This document shows positions 8,791-16,250 of a DNA stretch of 27,363 bases, in pieces (the first letter of the stretch is position 1; the number at the start of each line of letters is the position of its first letter). The stretch is taken from contig CAVWGP010000007.1 in the NCBI GenBank assembly GCA_963754645.1, positions 1 to 27,363 of the forward strand, written 5' to 3'. The translations under genes were made by a program, and so were the position numbers. Origin of the DNA: CAVWGP01 sp963754645. GTDB taxonomy: Bacteria; Pseudomonadota; Alphaproteobacteria; Bin65. The notes beneath the pieces are model-generated. The model saw only the letters and a program-made list of their open reading frames with translations. It was not told the DNA's origin and searched no databases.

Positions 8791-9810
8791 TCAGGCGAAG
8801 CGCAGGCGCTGGCCGATGCCGAGCCGGGCCGCTTTTTCGAGCATGGCGTGGCCGAGCGCGATATCGGAGAGCGACAGGCCGCGATGCCAGAGCAGGATGG
8901 TTTCTCCGTCGCGCTCGCGCCCCGGCTTCAGGCCGGCGACGACGTGGCCGAGTTCGGCGTGGAAATTCTTCTCCGAAAGCCGGCCGCTATCGACGTGCTG
9001 GCGCAGCGCGCCCTTGGTGCCGAAGCGCTGGCCCCAATCGTCCATCAGGATTTTGTCCATGATGTCGGTGAGCGACAGCTCGACGGCGCTCATCGTGCCA
9101 TAGGGCATGACGAGCGCGCCCGTCTTGATCCACGCGGTCTTGAGCAGCGGTTCGGGCTCGACCAGGCGCGCCGCCTCGACGACGATGTCGGCGCCCTCGA
9201 CGCAAGCGCGCCAATCGGCGGTTTCGACGATTGTCTTGCCGAGATCGCGGCGCAGGCGCTCGGCGAAGGCGCTTTGGCTCTCCTTGCGCCGCGAATGGAC
9301 GCGGATTTCGTCGAAATCGAACAGCCGGCACATCAGGCGCACGTTCCAATAGGCCGTGCCGCGCGCGCCGATATGGCCGAGAATTTTCGCGTTTTTGCGC
9401 GCCAGATATTTGGCGCCGACCGCCGAAACCGCGCCGGTGCGCATGTCGGTGAGCGTGCTCGCCTCGACGATGGCTTGCGGCGCGCCGTTGGCCGGGTTCA
9501 TCAGCAGCAGCGTGCCCAGTTCCGAGGGCAGGTTTTCCTTGTAGTTCAAGTAGAAATCGGAAATCACCTTGACCCCCGCGCGCTTGACGCCGCCATGGAT
9601 CGCGCCGCGCAGCACGTTGAAGTGGCCGGGCACCTTGGCGTCGGGCGTCAGGTGCAGGCGCGGCTCGATCACGGTTTCGCCGCGCCCCTGCGCCGCCAGC
9701 GAACCCTCGATGGCGCCGAGAATCTCATCGTCGGTCAGCGCCAGCGCCTCGATGTCGAGCCGGTTGAGGAAGGTGACGTAGATCGGCGGACTGTTTTCGG
9801 CATAGCTCAT
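8791..9810 (-). CDS. Ornithine cyclodeaminase / mu-crystallin family protein
   Basis: The NAD(P)-dependent OCD/mu-crystallin family includes ornithine cyclodeaminase, alanine dehydrogenase and imino-acid reductases. Visible family features are GVKVISDF (residues about 79-86, with the conserved Lys), EASTLTDMRTGAVSAVGAKYLA (about 117-137), a Rossmann turn at GHIGARGTAYWNVR (about 145-158) and the nucleotide-site segment ADIVVEAARLVEPE. I prefer ATG 9810 (339 residues, GAAGG about 9 bases upstream) over TTG 9834. It is transcribed in the same direction as mttC-mttB with a 115-bp gap, and divergently from the small gene at 9902. The substrate is unknown; an amino acid released from a betaine is plausible but not shown. 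Confidence 0.85.
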   Translation of the reverse strand: MSYAENSPPIYVTFLNRLDIEALALTDDEILGAIEGSLAAQGRGETVIEPRLHLTPDAKVPGHFNVLRGAIHGGVKRAGVKVISDFYLNYKENLPSELGTLLLMNPANGAPQAIVEASTLTDMRTGAVSAVGAKYLARKNAKILGHIGARGTAYWNVRLMCRLFDFDEIRVHSRRKESQSAFAERLRRDLGKTIVETADWRACVEGADIVVEAARLVEPEPLLKTAWIKTGALVMPYGTMSAVELSLTDIMDKILMDDWGQRFGTKGALRQHVDSGRLSEKNFHAELGHVVAGLKPGRERDGETILLWHRGLSLSDIALGHAMLEKAARLGIGQRLRFA

Positions 9811-9901
9811 CGGCGGGCCTTCGGTTGTCGGCAACCTTTATCGCCAAGCCGGTCGCAATCCGCAACCAGCCATGCTATCCGCCGCATCGGGGAGACCGAT
9901 C

Positions 9902-10213
9902 ATGGCCGAACGCATCGTCATCTATTGGCGCGACATCCCGGCGCAAGTCATCGTCCGCGCCGGGCGCAAATCCGAGAAGCGCGAGCTGCCGGCGCGCTTC
10001 CTCGAAGCCATCGACCAATGCGCCATGGCGGTCGGCGCCAAGGACAGCGACGCCTACCTCGCCGAATGGCGCCGCGGCGCGCCGGAGCCCTGCGGCGACG
10101 ATCTCGCCGCCGAAGCGGATCGCGCGGCTGCGACGCTCGCGGCCGATTACGATCCGGCGCGCCTCAGCGAGCTGGTTCTCAATGGCGGGCGCGTTTCCGG
10201 TAGCGCCCAATAA
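9902..10213 (+). CDS. Small 'virulence factor' family protein (PF13769-like)
   Basis: ATG 9902 follows GGGGAGACC, a good ribosome site, and gives 103 residues. The sequence starts AERIVIYWRDIPAQVIVRAGR and contains ARFLEAIDQCAMAVGAKDSDAYLAEWRR. This matches the short family labelled 'virulence factor' after a Brucella member; the biochemical role is unknown. I recall such genes beside corrinoid methyltransferase and folate genes in alphaproteobacteria, which fits its position 91 bp from, and divergent to, the cyclodeaminase/MttC/MttB group. It ends just before a long palindromic repeat that may terminate its transcript. Confidence 0.75.
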   Translation: MAERIVIYWRDIPAQVIVRAGRKSEKRELPARFLEAIDQCAMAVGAKDSDAYLAEWRRGAPEPCGDDLAAEADRAAATLAADYDPARLSELVLNGGRVSGSAQ

Positions 10214-10216
10214 ACC

Positions 10217-10379
10217 TCGTCATCCCGACCGGAGCGCGCGAGCGCGCGTAGCGGCGGATCGCATAGCGATCCGCGGGACCTCGGGCGGACGACCGTCGTG
10301 CAGACGTGCGAAATTGCGCTAGTCCAGTCGAGGTCCCTCCGCTGCGCGGCGCTGCGCGCCGCTCCGGTCGGGATGACGA
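10217..10379. repeat. Long palindromic intergenic repeat between convergent genes
   Basis: The ends are exact complements: TCGTCATCCCGACCGGAGCG at the left and CGCTCCGGTCGGGATGACGA at the right. Further inside, GGACCTCG pairs with CGAGGTCC, and GCGGATCGCATAGCGATCCGC forms its own hairpin. The element fills nearly the whole gap between the plus-strand gene ending at 10213 and the minus-strand gene ending at 10403, where it could act as a bidirectional terminator. A partial copy is at 1-90. Confidence 0.85.
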
Positions 10380-10402
10380 ATTGAAGATTTAACCCGTCCG
10401 CC

Positions 10403-11653
10403 TCACACCCGTTCCCACGGGAAACTGTCGAGCCGCGCCGCGCCTTTCGGCGTGAGTACGATCTGAGTTTCGAGCTTGACGCATTCGCGCCCGCCTTCCT
10501 CGCCGATCAGGGCTTCGACGCAAAGGCACATGTTTTCGCGGAAGGTGCCGGTATAGGCGCGGGCGAAATCCGCGTGGGTCGGCACCGAGGGCCATTCGTC
10601 GGCCATGCCGACGCCGTGCAGGGCCACCGAATAGCGCCGCGCCTGGTAGCGCTCGGGGATGCGCCAGGATTTCTCGTTGAATTCCGCCATCGTCATGCCG
10701 GGCTTTAGCAACGCCAGGTTGTGCTCGATCTGCTCGACGGCGACGGCGTAAAGTTCGCGCTGGGCATTGCTCATCTTGACGTGGCCGATCGTCCACGAGC
10801 GCGACAGGTCGGCGCAATAGCCGTAGGGGCCGATCATGTCGGTATCGAAGGCGAGCATGTCGCCCGCCTGGCAGACATAGTCCGAGCATTCCTGGAACCA
10901 CGGATTGGTGCGCGGCCCGGCGGCGAGCAGGCGCGTCTCGAACCATTCGCCGCCCGAGCGGATGTTTTCGTAATGCAGCTCGGCCCAGATTTCCTGCTCG
11001 GTCTTGCCGGCCAGCGAATGTTCGTACATCCGCGCCATGCCGGCCTCGCAGACGCGGATCGTCCATTTCATCAGCTCGAGTTCCTCGGGCGATTTGATTG
11101 CGCGCGCGTGCTCGGTGAGCTCCTGGCCCTCGACCAGGACGATGCCGCGCTTCCTCAAGGCGTCGACACCCAGGGGCTCCATCTTGTCGACGGCGAGGCG
11201 CCGGTTGCCGCCGCCGCGTTGGCGCACGACTTCGGCGATCTCGTCGGCCCAGGCCTCGACGCGTTGCTGGATGAGATCGCCGGCGGCGAAATAGAACCAG
11301 GTTTTCGCCGTGCGCACCTCGTCGATGATTTCGATGCCTTGGGCGAGATGCTCGGACTTGCCGTATTCGAAGGCGATGGCGTGTCCGTCGGCGCCGAGCA
11401 GCGCGTAGTGCGAGGCGTTGTGCGTCATCCAGAGCTGCATGTTGGAAACGTCGAGCGCGTAGCGGATATTGACCGGGTCGTAGAGCAGGATCGCGGCGCA
11501 ATCGTGCCGTTTCACTTCCGCGACGAGGCGCCGCTTGCGGTAGGCGCGCGCTGTCTTGAGCGTCGCCGGCGGGATCGGGCTCTTGAGCGGCTTGTCGGCG
11601 CCTTCGGCGTTCAAATAGGCCCGCTTGCGCTCGTCGACGAGTATCTCGGTCAA
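10403..11653 (-). CDS. dddP: M24-family metalloenzyme resembling DMSP lyase DddP
   Basis: The start is TTG 11653, with GGAGGAG 6 bases upstream; this gives 416 residues. The 'pita-bread' M24 fold is in the C-terminal half, with an N-terminal creatinase-like domain (ILLYDPVNIRYALDVSNMQLW). The metal-ligand set is complete: D270 and D272 (FDTDM), D282 (CADLSRSW), H346 (ALHGVGM), E380 and E395. Spacings between ligands (2, 10, 64, 34, 15) almost match those I recall for Roseobacter DddP (D295, D297, D307, H371, E406, E421). Tyr341 and Asp352 sit where DddP has its catalytic Tyr and general-base Asp. DddP cleaves dimethylsulfoniopropionate to acrylate and DMS. Other M24 peptidases and creatinases share the fold, so the substrate needs testing. 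It lies 73 bp downstream of the BHMT-like gene on the same strand. Confidence 0.7.
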   Translation of the reverse strand: MTEILVDERKRAYLNAEGADKPLKSPIPPATLKTARAYRKRRLVAEVKRHDCAAILLYDPVNIRYALDVSNMQLWMTHNASHYALLGADGHAIAFEYGKSEHLAQGIEIIDEVRTAKTWFYFAAGDLIQQRVEAWADEIAEVVRQRGGGNRRLAVDKMEPLGVDALRKRGIVLVEGQELTEHARAIKSPEELELMKWTIRVCEAGMARMYEHSLAGKTEQEIWAELHYENIRSGGEWFETRLLAAGPRTNPWFQECSDYVCQAGDMLAFDTDMIGPYGYCADLSRSWTIGHVKMSNAQRELYAVAVEQIEHNLALLKPGMTMAEFNEKSWRIPERYQARRYSVALHGVGMADEWPSVPTHADFARAYTGTFRENMCLCVEALIGEEGGRECVKLETQIVLTPKGAARLDSFPWERV

Positions 11654-11726
11654 GTCGTTCTCCTCCCTGTTGGCGCGGCGGTTCCGCGGGCCGGGCATGC
11701 GTCGCGATAGGGGATATGCGCGTCGC

Positions 11727-12824
11727 TTATTCGGCGCCCCTTCGATGACGCAATTGCCTGGCGTGTTGAAGATTTTCTTCGCGCAAGCCTTTGGCGCTGC
11801 CGAAAATGTAATGCTTCGACATGTCGGGCGAGTAGCGGCTGGCGAGGGGCTTCCGCCCAAGCGCCTCGGCGACGGCGCGAATATGATGCGGACCCGCACC
11901 GCAGCATACTCCGAGATAGTGCACGCCCAAATCGTATGCAGTCTTGGCGAATTCCGCGATCTCGAAGCGGTTGCAGGTGAATGGATCGAGCGCAACCGGA
12001 AACGGATGATCGCGTGGAATACAGTCGCAGTGCCTGTCGCTCAGAGACTGAAAGGTCGGCTCCCTGACGGTCGTCCGGTATGCCACGGGCAGAGCCGCCA
12101 TTGGCAACCTGACTTTTTTTCGAATTCGCTTCAAAAGCGGGAGCATCGTCTTCGGCCCGCGGGCGCAATTGAGCCCGACAACGTCGACGCCGCGATCCTG
12201 CAGGCGCTTGCAGGTGTCTTCCGCCGTCCAACCCTCGTGCGTGACGCCGCTTGCGGGGATCGCAAGCGTAATCACAGCCGTCATCTTGGCGGCCTTGATG
12301 GCATCGAGCGCCATCAACGCTTCCCCGCCGTGGGAGTAGGTCTCGCCGATGACAAAGTCGACACCGGCGTCCGCCGCCCAATCGAGCTGCTCGTCAAACA
12401 TCTTGCGAACGGCTTTGTGCGTCGCTTTGTCCTCCGGAATGTAAGCGGTCGTGTTGCAGATATTCCCCGCGAAGAGCGCGCCGGTGTCCTTGGCGACCTT
12501 TTTCGCGATCTTGAGCGCCATGCGATTCATCGGCTCGAGGTCTTTTTCTCGGCCGATCAAGCGTAGCTTCTCGCGGTGGCCGTAATATGTGAATGCCTCG
12601 ACCACGTCGGAGCCGGCGTGGACAAATTCACGATGGAGCTGTTCCACGAGTGCGGGATTCTCAAGGACTATCTCGGGAACAAAGGCGCCGGCCTGCAAAT
12701 ATCCGCGCCGCTCGAACTCAAAAAGGTAACCCTCCGCGCAAATCACCGGCCCCTTCTCGAGACGCTCCGTAAGAGTCAATTTCTTCGCCGCGCTCTTGGC
12801 GGTCCGATTGGCGTTCCCGATCAT
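11727..12824 (-). CDS. Betaine-homocysteine S-methyltransferase-like protein
   Basis: This is a zinc-dependent homocysteine methyltransferase of the BHMT type, which moves a methyl from glycine betaine (or a thetin) to homocysteine, giving dimethylglycine and methionine. The TIM-barrel protein shows EGYLFEFERRGYLQAGAFVPE, EAFTYYGHREKL and the three zinc cysteines: Cys220 in VGLNC, and Cys307-Cys308 in GVCCGAGPHHIRAVAEALG. These positions are close to Cys217/299/300 of human BHMT. I use ATG 12824 (365 residues), which places the barrel near the N-terminus; ATG 12866 or 12869 would add 14-15 residues. It precedes the DddP-like gene by 73 bp, probably in one operon. It would supply substrate to the dimethylglycine and sarcosine oxidising enzymes nearby. 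Confidence 0.85.
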   Translation of the reverse strand: MIGNANRTAKSAAKKLTLTERLEKGPVICAEGYLFEFERRGYLQAGAFVPEIVLENPALVEQLHREFVHAGSDVVEAFTYYGHREKLRLIGREKDLEPMNRMALKIAKKVAKDTGALFAGNICNTTAYIPEDKATHKAVRKMFDEQLDWAADAGVDFVIGETYSHGGEALMALDAIKAAKMTAVITLAIPASGVTHEGWTAEDTCKRLQDRGVDVVGLNCARGPKTMLPLLKRIRKKVRLPMAALPVAYRTTVREPTFQSLSDRHCDCIPRDHPFPVALDPFTCNRFEIAEFAKTAYDLGVHYLGVCCGAGPHHIRAVAEALGRKPLASRYSPDMSKHYIFGSAKGLREENLQHARQLRHRRGAE

Positions 12825-12869
12825 GACCCTGCTTTCCGAGCTTGAGGTAAGATTGCGCTTCCCCATCAT

Positions 12870-13124
12870 GACAATTCGTTTCTGAATTGACAGCGACAAG
12901 CGCACGGCAGATACGGAAAACCCGCGGCGGGCGCGATCATTTCTCCGGCGCGCGCGGCCGCGATTTGACAATCAGGCTAGGCCTTTTCCCGAAATTCGCA
13001 TAGTCCTTTTCGCATCGGCTTGCCGGCCGCGAAGGCCTGGGCGACGGCGCGCGGCGCATTCTCTTTTGCGCGCCGCCCTGCGCCGGCGACGATCGATCGA
13101 ACTGCGCAATCGCCGCGGCAAGAA
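12870..13124. other. Intergenic region upstream of the BHMT-like gene
   Basis: About 255-300 bp separate the BHMT-like start from the end of the desaturase gene. This gap must hold the promoter for the BHMT-like/DddP-like pair. I see no hairpin repeat, tRNA or riboswitch-like structure in it. Open frames that cross it are antisense or frame shadows of the desaturase. Confidence 0.4.
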
Positions 13125-14078
13125 TTAGCCAGGCCGCGGCATCGCTCGTGCGCCAGGCACGCCGCAAACCTTGGGAGTACGGCCGAGCGGATGCACGACG
13201 CGGTCGTGCGGCTTGACGAAGTACCGCCGGACCATCTCCCAATAGCCGCGATAGACGAAGCCGCCATTGGCCGCGAGAATCGCGGCGCGGTTGGCGCGGT
13301 AGTGACGCGGCAAGCGATACCAAGCAAGGCCGGGCTCGGCGTGATGCGCGGCGTGGAGCGTGTTGTTGAGATAGAGCAGCGCGAATATCCCGGCGCCCTC
13401 GACAATCGCCGTGCGCCGGGCGATTTCGGGCACGGCGCGGTGCTCGGCGAAGGAGCGGATGAGCATCAGCGCCGTTCCCGGCCAGGCGAACAAAAGCGCG
13501 TAGTCGAACGCGCGAAACTTGCAGGCGAGTTCCAGCCACGCGACCACGGCCGCGACGCCGACGCCGTGCAAGGCCCAGATGCGCGCCAGCCGAAAGTTGC
13601 CGGCCAGGATCGCGGCAAATTCGGAGCGGACGAACGCCGCGATGACCCAGAACGGCCCGATCACGAGGCGGCCAAGCAGCGTCGCCTGCGCCTGGACCAG
13701 GGCGCGCCCGGCGCGGCCGAGCCGCGCCCAGCCCGCTTCGCTCACATAGCGGCTCTCGGGATCGGCGATCGGATCGGTCAGGTTCTCGTCGCGGTGATGC
13801 GTGAGGTGCGTGTCGCGATAGCGCTCGTAGGGCAGCCATAGAGCGAGCGGCGCATAGGCCAGCGCGCCGTTGACGAGGCGCCAGCGCGTCGGATGGCCGT
13901 GCAGGTTTTCGTGCTGCAGCGACGAGTGCCAAGCGACCGTCCAAGCGCCAAGCGGCGCCAGGAGCCAGAGCGGCAGCGCGGCGTGAAACCAGGTCAGCGC
14001 CAGCCACCCGGCGTAGATTGCCGCGGCAAGCGCCAGCGTCGGCCATTCGATCGCGGCCATGCCGATTTTGCTATGCAT
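13125..14078 (-). CDS. Membrane fatty-acid desaturase family protein
   Basis: The three histidine clusters of membrane di-iron desaturases are present in order: HENLH (residues 56-60), HLTHH (91-95) and HAAHH (242-246), plus EHRAVPE at about 212. Hydrophobic segments at about 13-50, 68-84, 135-160, 166-185 and 192-210 fit an integral membrane enzyme. The 317-residue length suits the short desaturase group. The start could be ATG 14078 or ATG 14060; neither has a strong ribosome site. It shares its strand with the BHMT-like gene but is about 300 bp upstream of it, and a transposase remnant abuts its 5' end, possibly removing its own promoter. The acyl or other substrate is unknown. Confidence 0.85.
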   Translation of the reverse strand: MHSKIGMAAIEWPTLALAAAIYAGWLALTWFHAALPLWLLAPLGAWTVAWHSSLQHENLHGHPTRWRLVNGALAYAPLALWLPYERYRDTHLTHHRDENLTDPIADPESRYVSEAGWARLGRAGRALVQAQATLLGRLVIGPFWVIAAFVRSEFAAILAGNFRLARIWALHGVGVAAVVAWLELACKFRAFDYALLFAWPGTALMLIRSFAEHRAVPEIARRTAIVEGAGIFALLYLNNTLHAAHHAEPGLAWYRLPRHYRANRAAILAANGGFVYRGYWEMVRRYFVKPHDRVVHPLGRTPKVCGVPGARAMPRPG

Positions 14079-14087
14079 GAGCCCAGG

Positions 14088-14690
14088 CTAGCGCATGCGC
14101 CGCCTTCGAACGGCGTCGATGTCGTCGCCGATGCCGGCGAGGCGCAGCTCCTTGGGCAGGCGGTCCTGCAGCGTGCGGAAGACGCGCTCGATGCGGCCGC
14201 GGGCTTCGGGCGAGTAGGACGGAATGTGCTCGATGCCGAGCTGGGCCAGGGCGCGGCCGACCTGGGTCGGCGCCGCCCGCGCGATCCTGCCGCCGGCCTT
14301 GGCGGTCAGGAAATAGTGGCTGCCGCGATCGGTGTAGAGCGCGCAGAACAGCCCGCGGGCGGCGATCGTCTCAGCCAAGCCGAGGAAGCTCGACGCCGTG
14401 CCTTCCTCCTCGACCAGGACGGCCGAATAGATCTCGCTCGTCGCGTCGTCCAGGGTGACCACGAGATCGAGCTGGCGCTCGCTGCCCGGCAGCCAGGCGA
14501 AGCGCGAGCCGTCTGGAACAGCAGCATGCCCGGCAGCGGCCGGCGCGGCCGCTTCTTGCGGTGCGCCGAGCGCCGCGCGGCCGGCCGCACCAAGCCCGCC
14601 GCGTGCAGCAAGAGGCCGGCGCGCGCTTGACGGACCCGGCGGCCTTGCCGCAACTTGCGGCCTTGGGCGCGCCGGCGCGCCGTTATCGGG
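14088..14690 (-). pseudogene. DDE transposase remnant (ISNCY-like), truncated at both ends
   Basis: On the minus strand the central DDE core is readable: HRKKRPRRPLPGMLLFQ, then after a frame change near 14515 DLVVTLDDATSEIYSAVLVE, EGTASSFLGLAETIAARGL, ALYTDRGSHYF, GRALAQLGIEHIPSYSPEARG and RTLQDRLPKELRLAGI. It lacks the N-terminal HTH region and the C-terminal end, and no terminal repeats are evident. Its 5' end sits within about 40 bp of the soxB start. It is a dead fragment. Confidence 0.8.
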
Positions 14691-14702
14691 ATCTTTGAGG
14701 GA

Positions 14703-15953
14703 ATGAAATATTCGGCATTCGCGCTGGTTCGCGAGGCGTTGCGCGGCCAAACGGGCTGGCCGCGCGCGTGGCGCGATGCGGAACCGAAACCGGACTACGA
14801 CGCCGTCGTCGTCGGCGGCGGCGGGCACGGGCTCGCGACCGCCTACTATCTCGCCAAGGAGCATGGCATTACGAACGTCGCCGTGCTCGAAAAGAACTAT
14901 ATCGGCTCGGGCAATGCCGGGCGCAACACGACGATCATCCGCTCGAATTATCTGCTGCCCGGCAATATCCCGTTCTACGAAAAATCCATGCAGCTCTGGG
15001 AACGGCTGGAGCAGGACTTGAATTACAACGCCATGGTCAGCCAGCGCGGCGTGCTCAACCTCTATCACTCCGACGCGCAGCGCGACGCCTTCGCGCGGCG
15101 CGGCAACGCCATGCGCCTGCACGGCGTCGATGCCGAGCTGCTCGACCGCGACGGCGTGCGCGCGATGGTGCCCTATCTCGATTTCGACAATGCGCGCTTT
15201 CCGATCCAGGGCGGTCTGCTGCAGCGGCGCGGCGGCACGGCGCGGCACGACGCGGTGGCCTGGGGCTTCGCGCGCGGCGCCGACCGGCACGGCGTCGACA
15301 TCGTCCAGAATTGCGAAGTCACCGGCATCGAGGTGCGCGACGGCCGGGTCGCCGGCGTCACCACGACGCGCGGCGCGATCCGGGCGAAAAAAGTCGGCCT
15401 CGCGGTCGCCGGCAGCACGTCGCGCGTCGCGGCCCTGGCCGGGCTGCGCCTGCCGATCGAGAGCCACGTGCTGCAAGCCTTCGTCTCCGAGGGCATCAAG
15501 CCCTTGATCGACACCGTCGTCACCTTCGGCGCCGGGCATTTCTATGTCAGCCAATCGGACAAGGGCGGGCTCGTGTTCGGCGGCGACATCGACGGCTACA
15601 ACTCCTACGCGCAGCGCGGCAATCTGCCGATCGTCGAGGAGCTGATGCAAGAGGCGATGGCGCTGTGGCCCGCGCTCGGCCGCTTGCGCGTGTTGCGCCA
15701 TTGGGGCGGGCTCATGGACATGTCGATGGACGGCTCGCCCATCATCGACCAGACGCCGATCGCCGGGCTTTATTTGAATTGCGGCTGGTGCTACGGCGGC
15801 TTCAAGGCGACGCCGGCCTCGGGTTGGTGCTTCGCGCACACCATCGCGCGCGACGCGCCGCACGCGCTCAACGCCGCCTACCGGCTCGACCGTTTCGCCA
15901 CCGGCCATTTGATCGACGAAAAGGGCCGCGGCGCGCAGCCCAATCTGCATTAA
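14703..15953 (+). CDS. soxB: Sarcosine oxidase subunit beta (heterotetrameric)
   Basis: SoxB carries FAD and the covalent FMN of heterotetrameric sarcosine oxidase, which oxidises sarcosine to glycine and transfers the methyl carbon to tetrahydrofolate. ATG 14703 follows TTGAGGGA and gives 416 residues, the family length. Hallmarks are YDAVVVGGGGHGLATAYYLA (32-51), GSGNAGRNTTIIRSNYLLPGN (69-89) and RHDAVAWGFARGADRHGVDI. His182 in RHDAVAW corresponds to the region of the known FMN-linking His. The C-terminus has GGLMDMSMDGSPIIDQTP and CGWCYGGFKATPASG. It opens the soxB-D-A-G operon. The region directly upstream is a transposase remnant, so its original promoter may have been displaced. Confidence 0.95.
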   Translation: MKYSAFALVREALRGQTGWPRAWRDAEPKPDYDAVVVGGGGHGLATAYYLAKEHGITNVAVLEKNYIGSGNAGRNTTIIRSNYLLPGNIPFYEKSMQLWERLEQDLNYNAMVSQRGVLNLYHSDAQRDAFARRGNAMRLHGVDAELLDRDGVRAMVPYLDFDNARFPIQGGLLQRRGGTARHDAVAWGFARGADRHGVDIVQNCEVTGIEVRDGRVAGVTTTRGAIRAKKVGLAVAGSTSRVAALAGLRLPIESHVLQAFVSEGIKPLIDTVVTFGAGHFYVSQSDKGGLVFGGDIDGYNSYAQRGNLPIVEELMQEAMALWPALGRLRVLRHWGGLMDMSMDGSPIIDQTPIAGLYLNCGWCYGGFKATPASGWCFAHTIARDAPHALNAAYRLDRFATGHLIDEKGRGAQPNLH

Positions 15954-15962
15954 GGAACCGGC

Positions 15963-16250
15963 GTGCGAATCAAGTGCCCCTATTGCGGCGAACGCGGCAA
16001 CGACGAGTTCACCTATCTCGGCGACGCCGGCGCCTTGATGGCGCGGCCCGGCGGCGATTCGGCCGGCGGCGACGCGCCGGAAGCCGCCGCCGCCTATCAC
16101 GACTACGTCTATCTGCGCGACAATCCGGCGGGGCCGCATCGCGAGCTGTGGTATCACGGCGGCGGCTGCCGGGCCTGGCTCGTGGTGACGCGCGACACGC
16201 GCACGCACGCCATCGCGTCCGTCGAATTCGCGAAAGATTCGGCGCGATGA
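15963..16250 (+). CDS. soxD: Sarcosine oxidase subunit delta
   Basis: GTG 15963, 9 bases after soxB stops, opens a 95-residue protein. It begins RIKCPYCGERGNDEF and has WYHGGGCRAWLVVTRDT towards the end. Cys5, Cys8, His65 and Cys69 form the zinc site typical of SoxD. It is a small structural subunit of the SoxBDAG complex. Its stop codon overlaps the soxA start (ATGA at 16247-16250), indicating translational coupling. Confidence 0.95.
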   Translation: MRIKCPYCGERGNDEFTYLGDAGALMARPGGDSAGGDAPEAAAAYHDYVYLRDNPAGPHRELWYHGGGCRAWLVVTRDTRTHAIASVEFAKDSAR

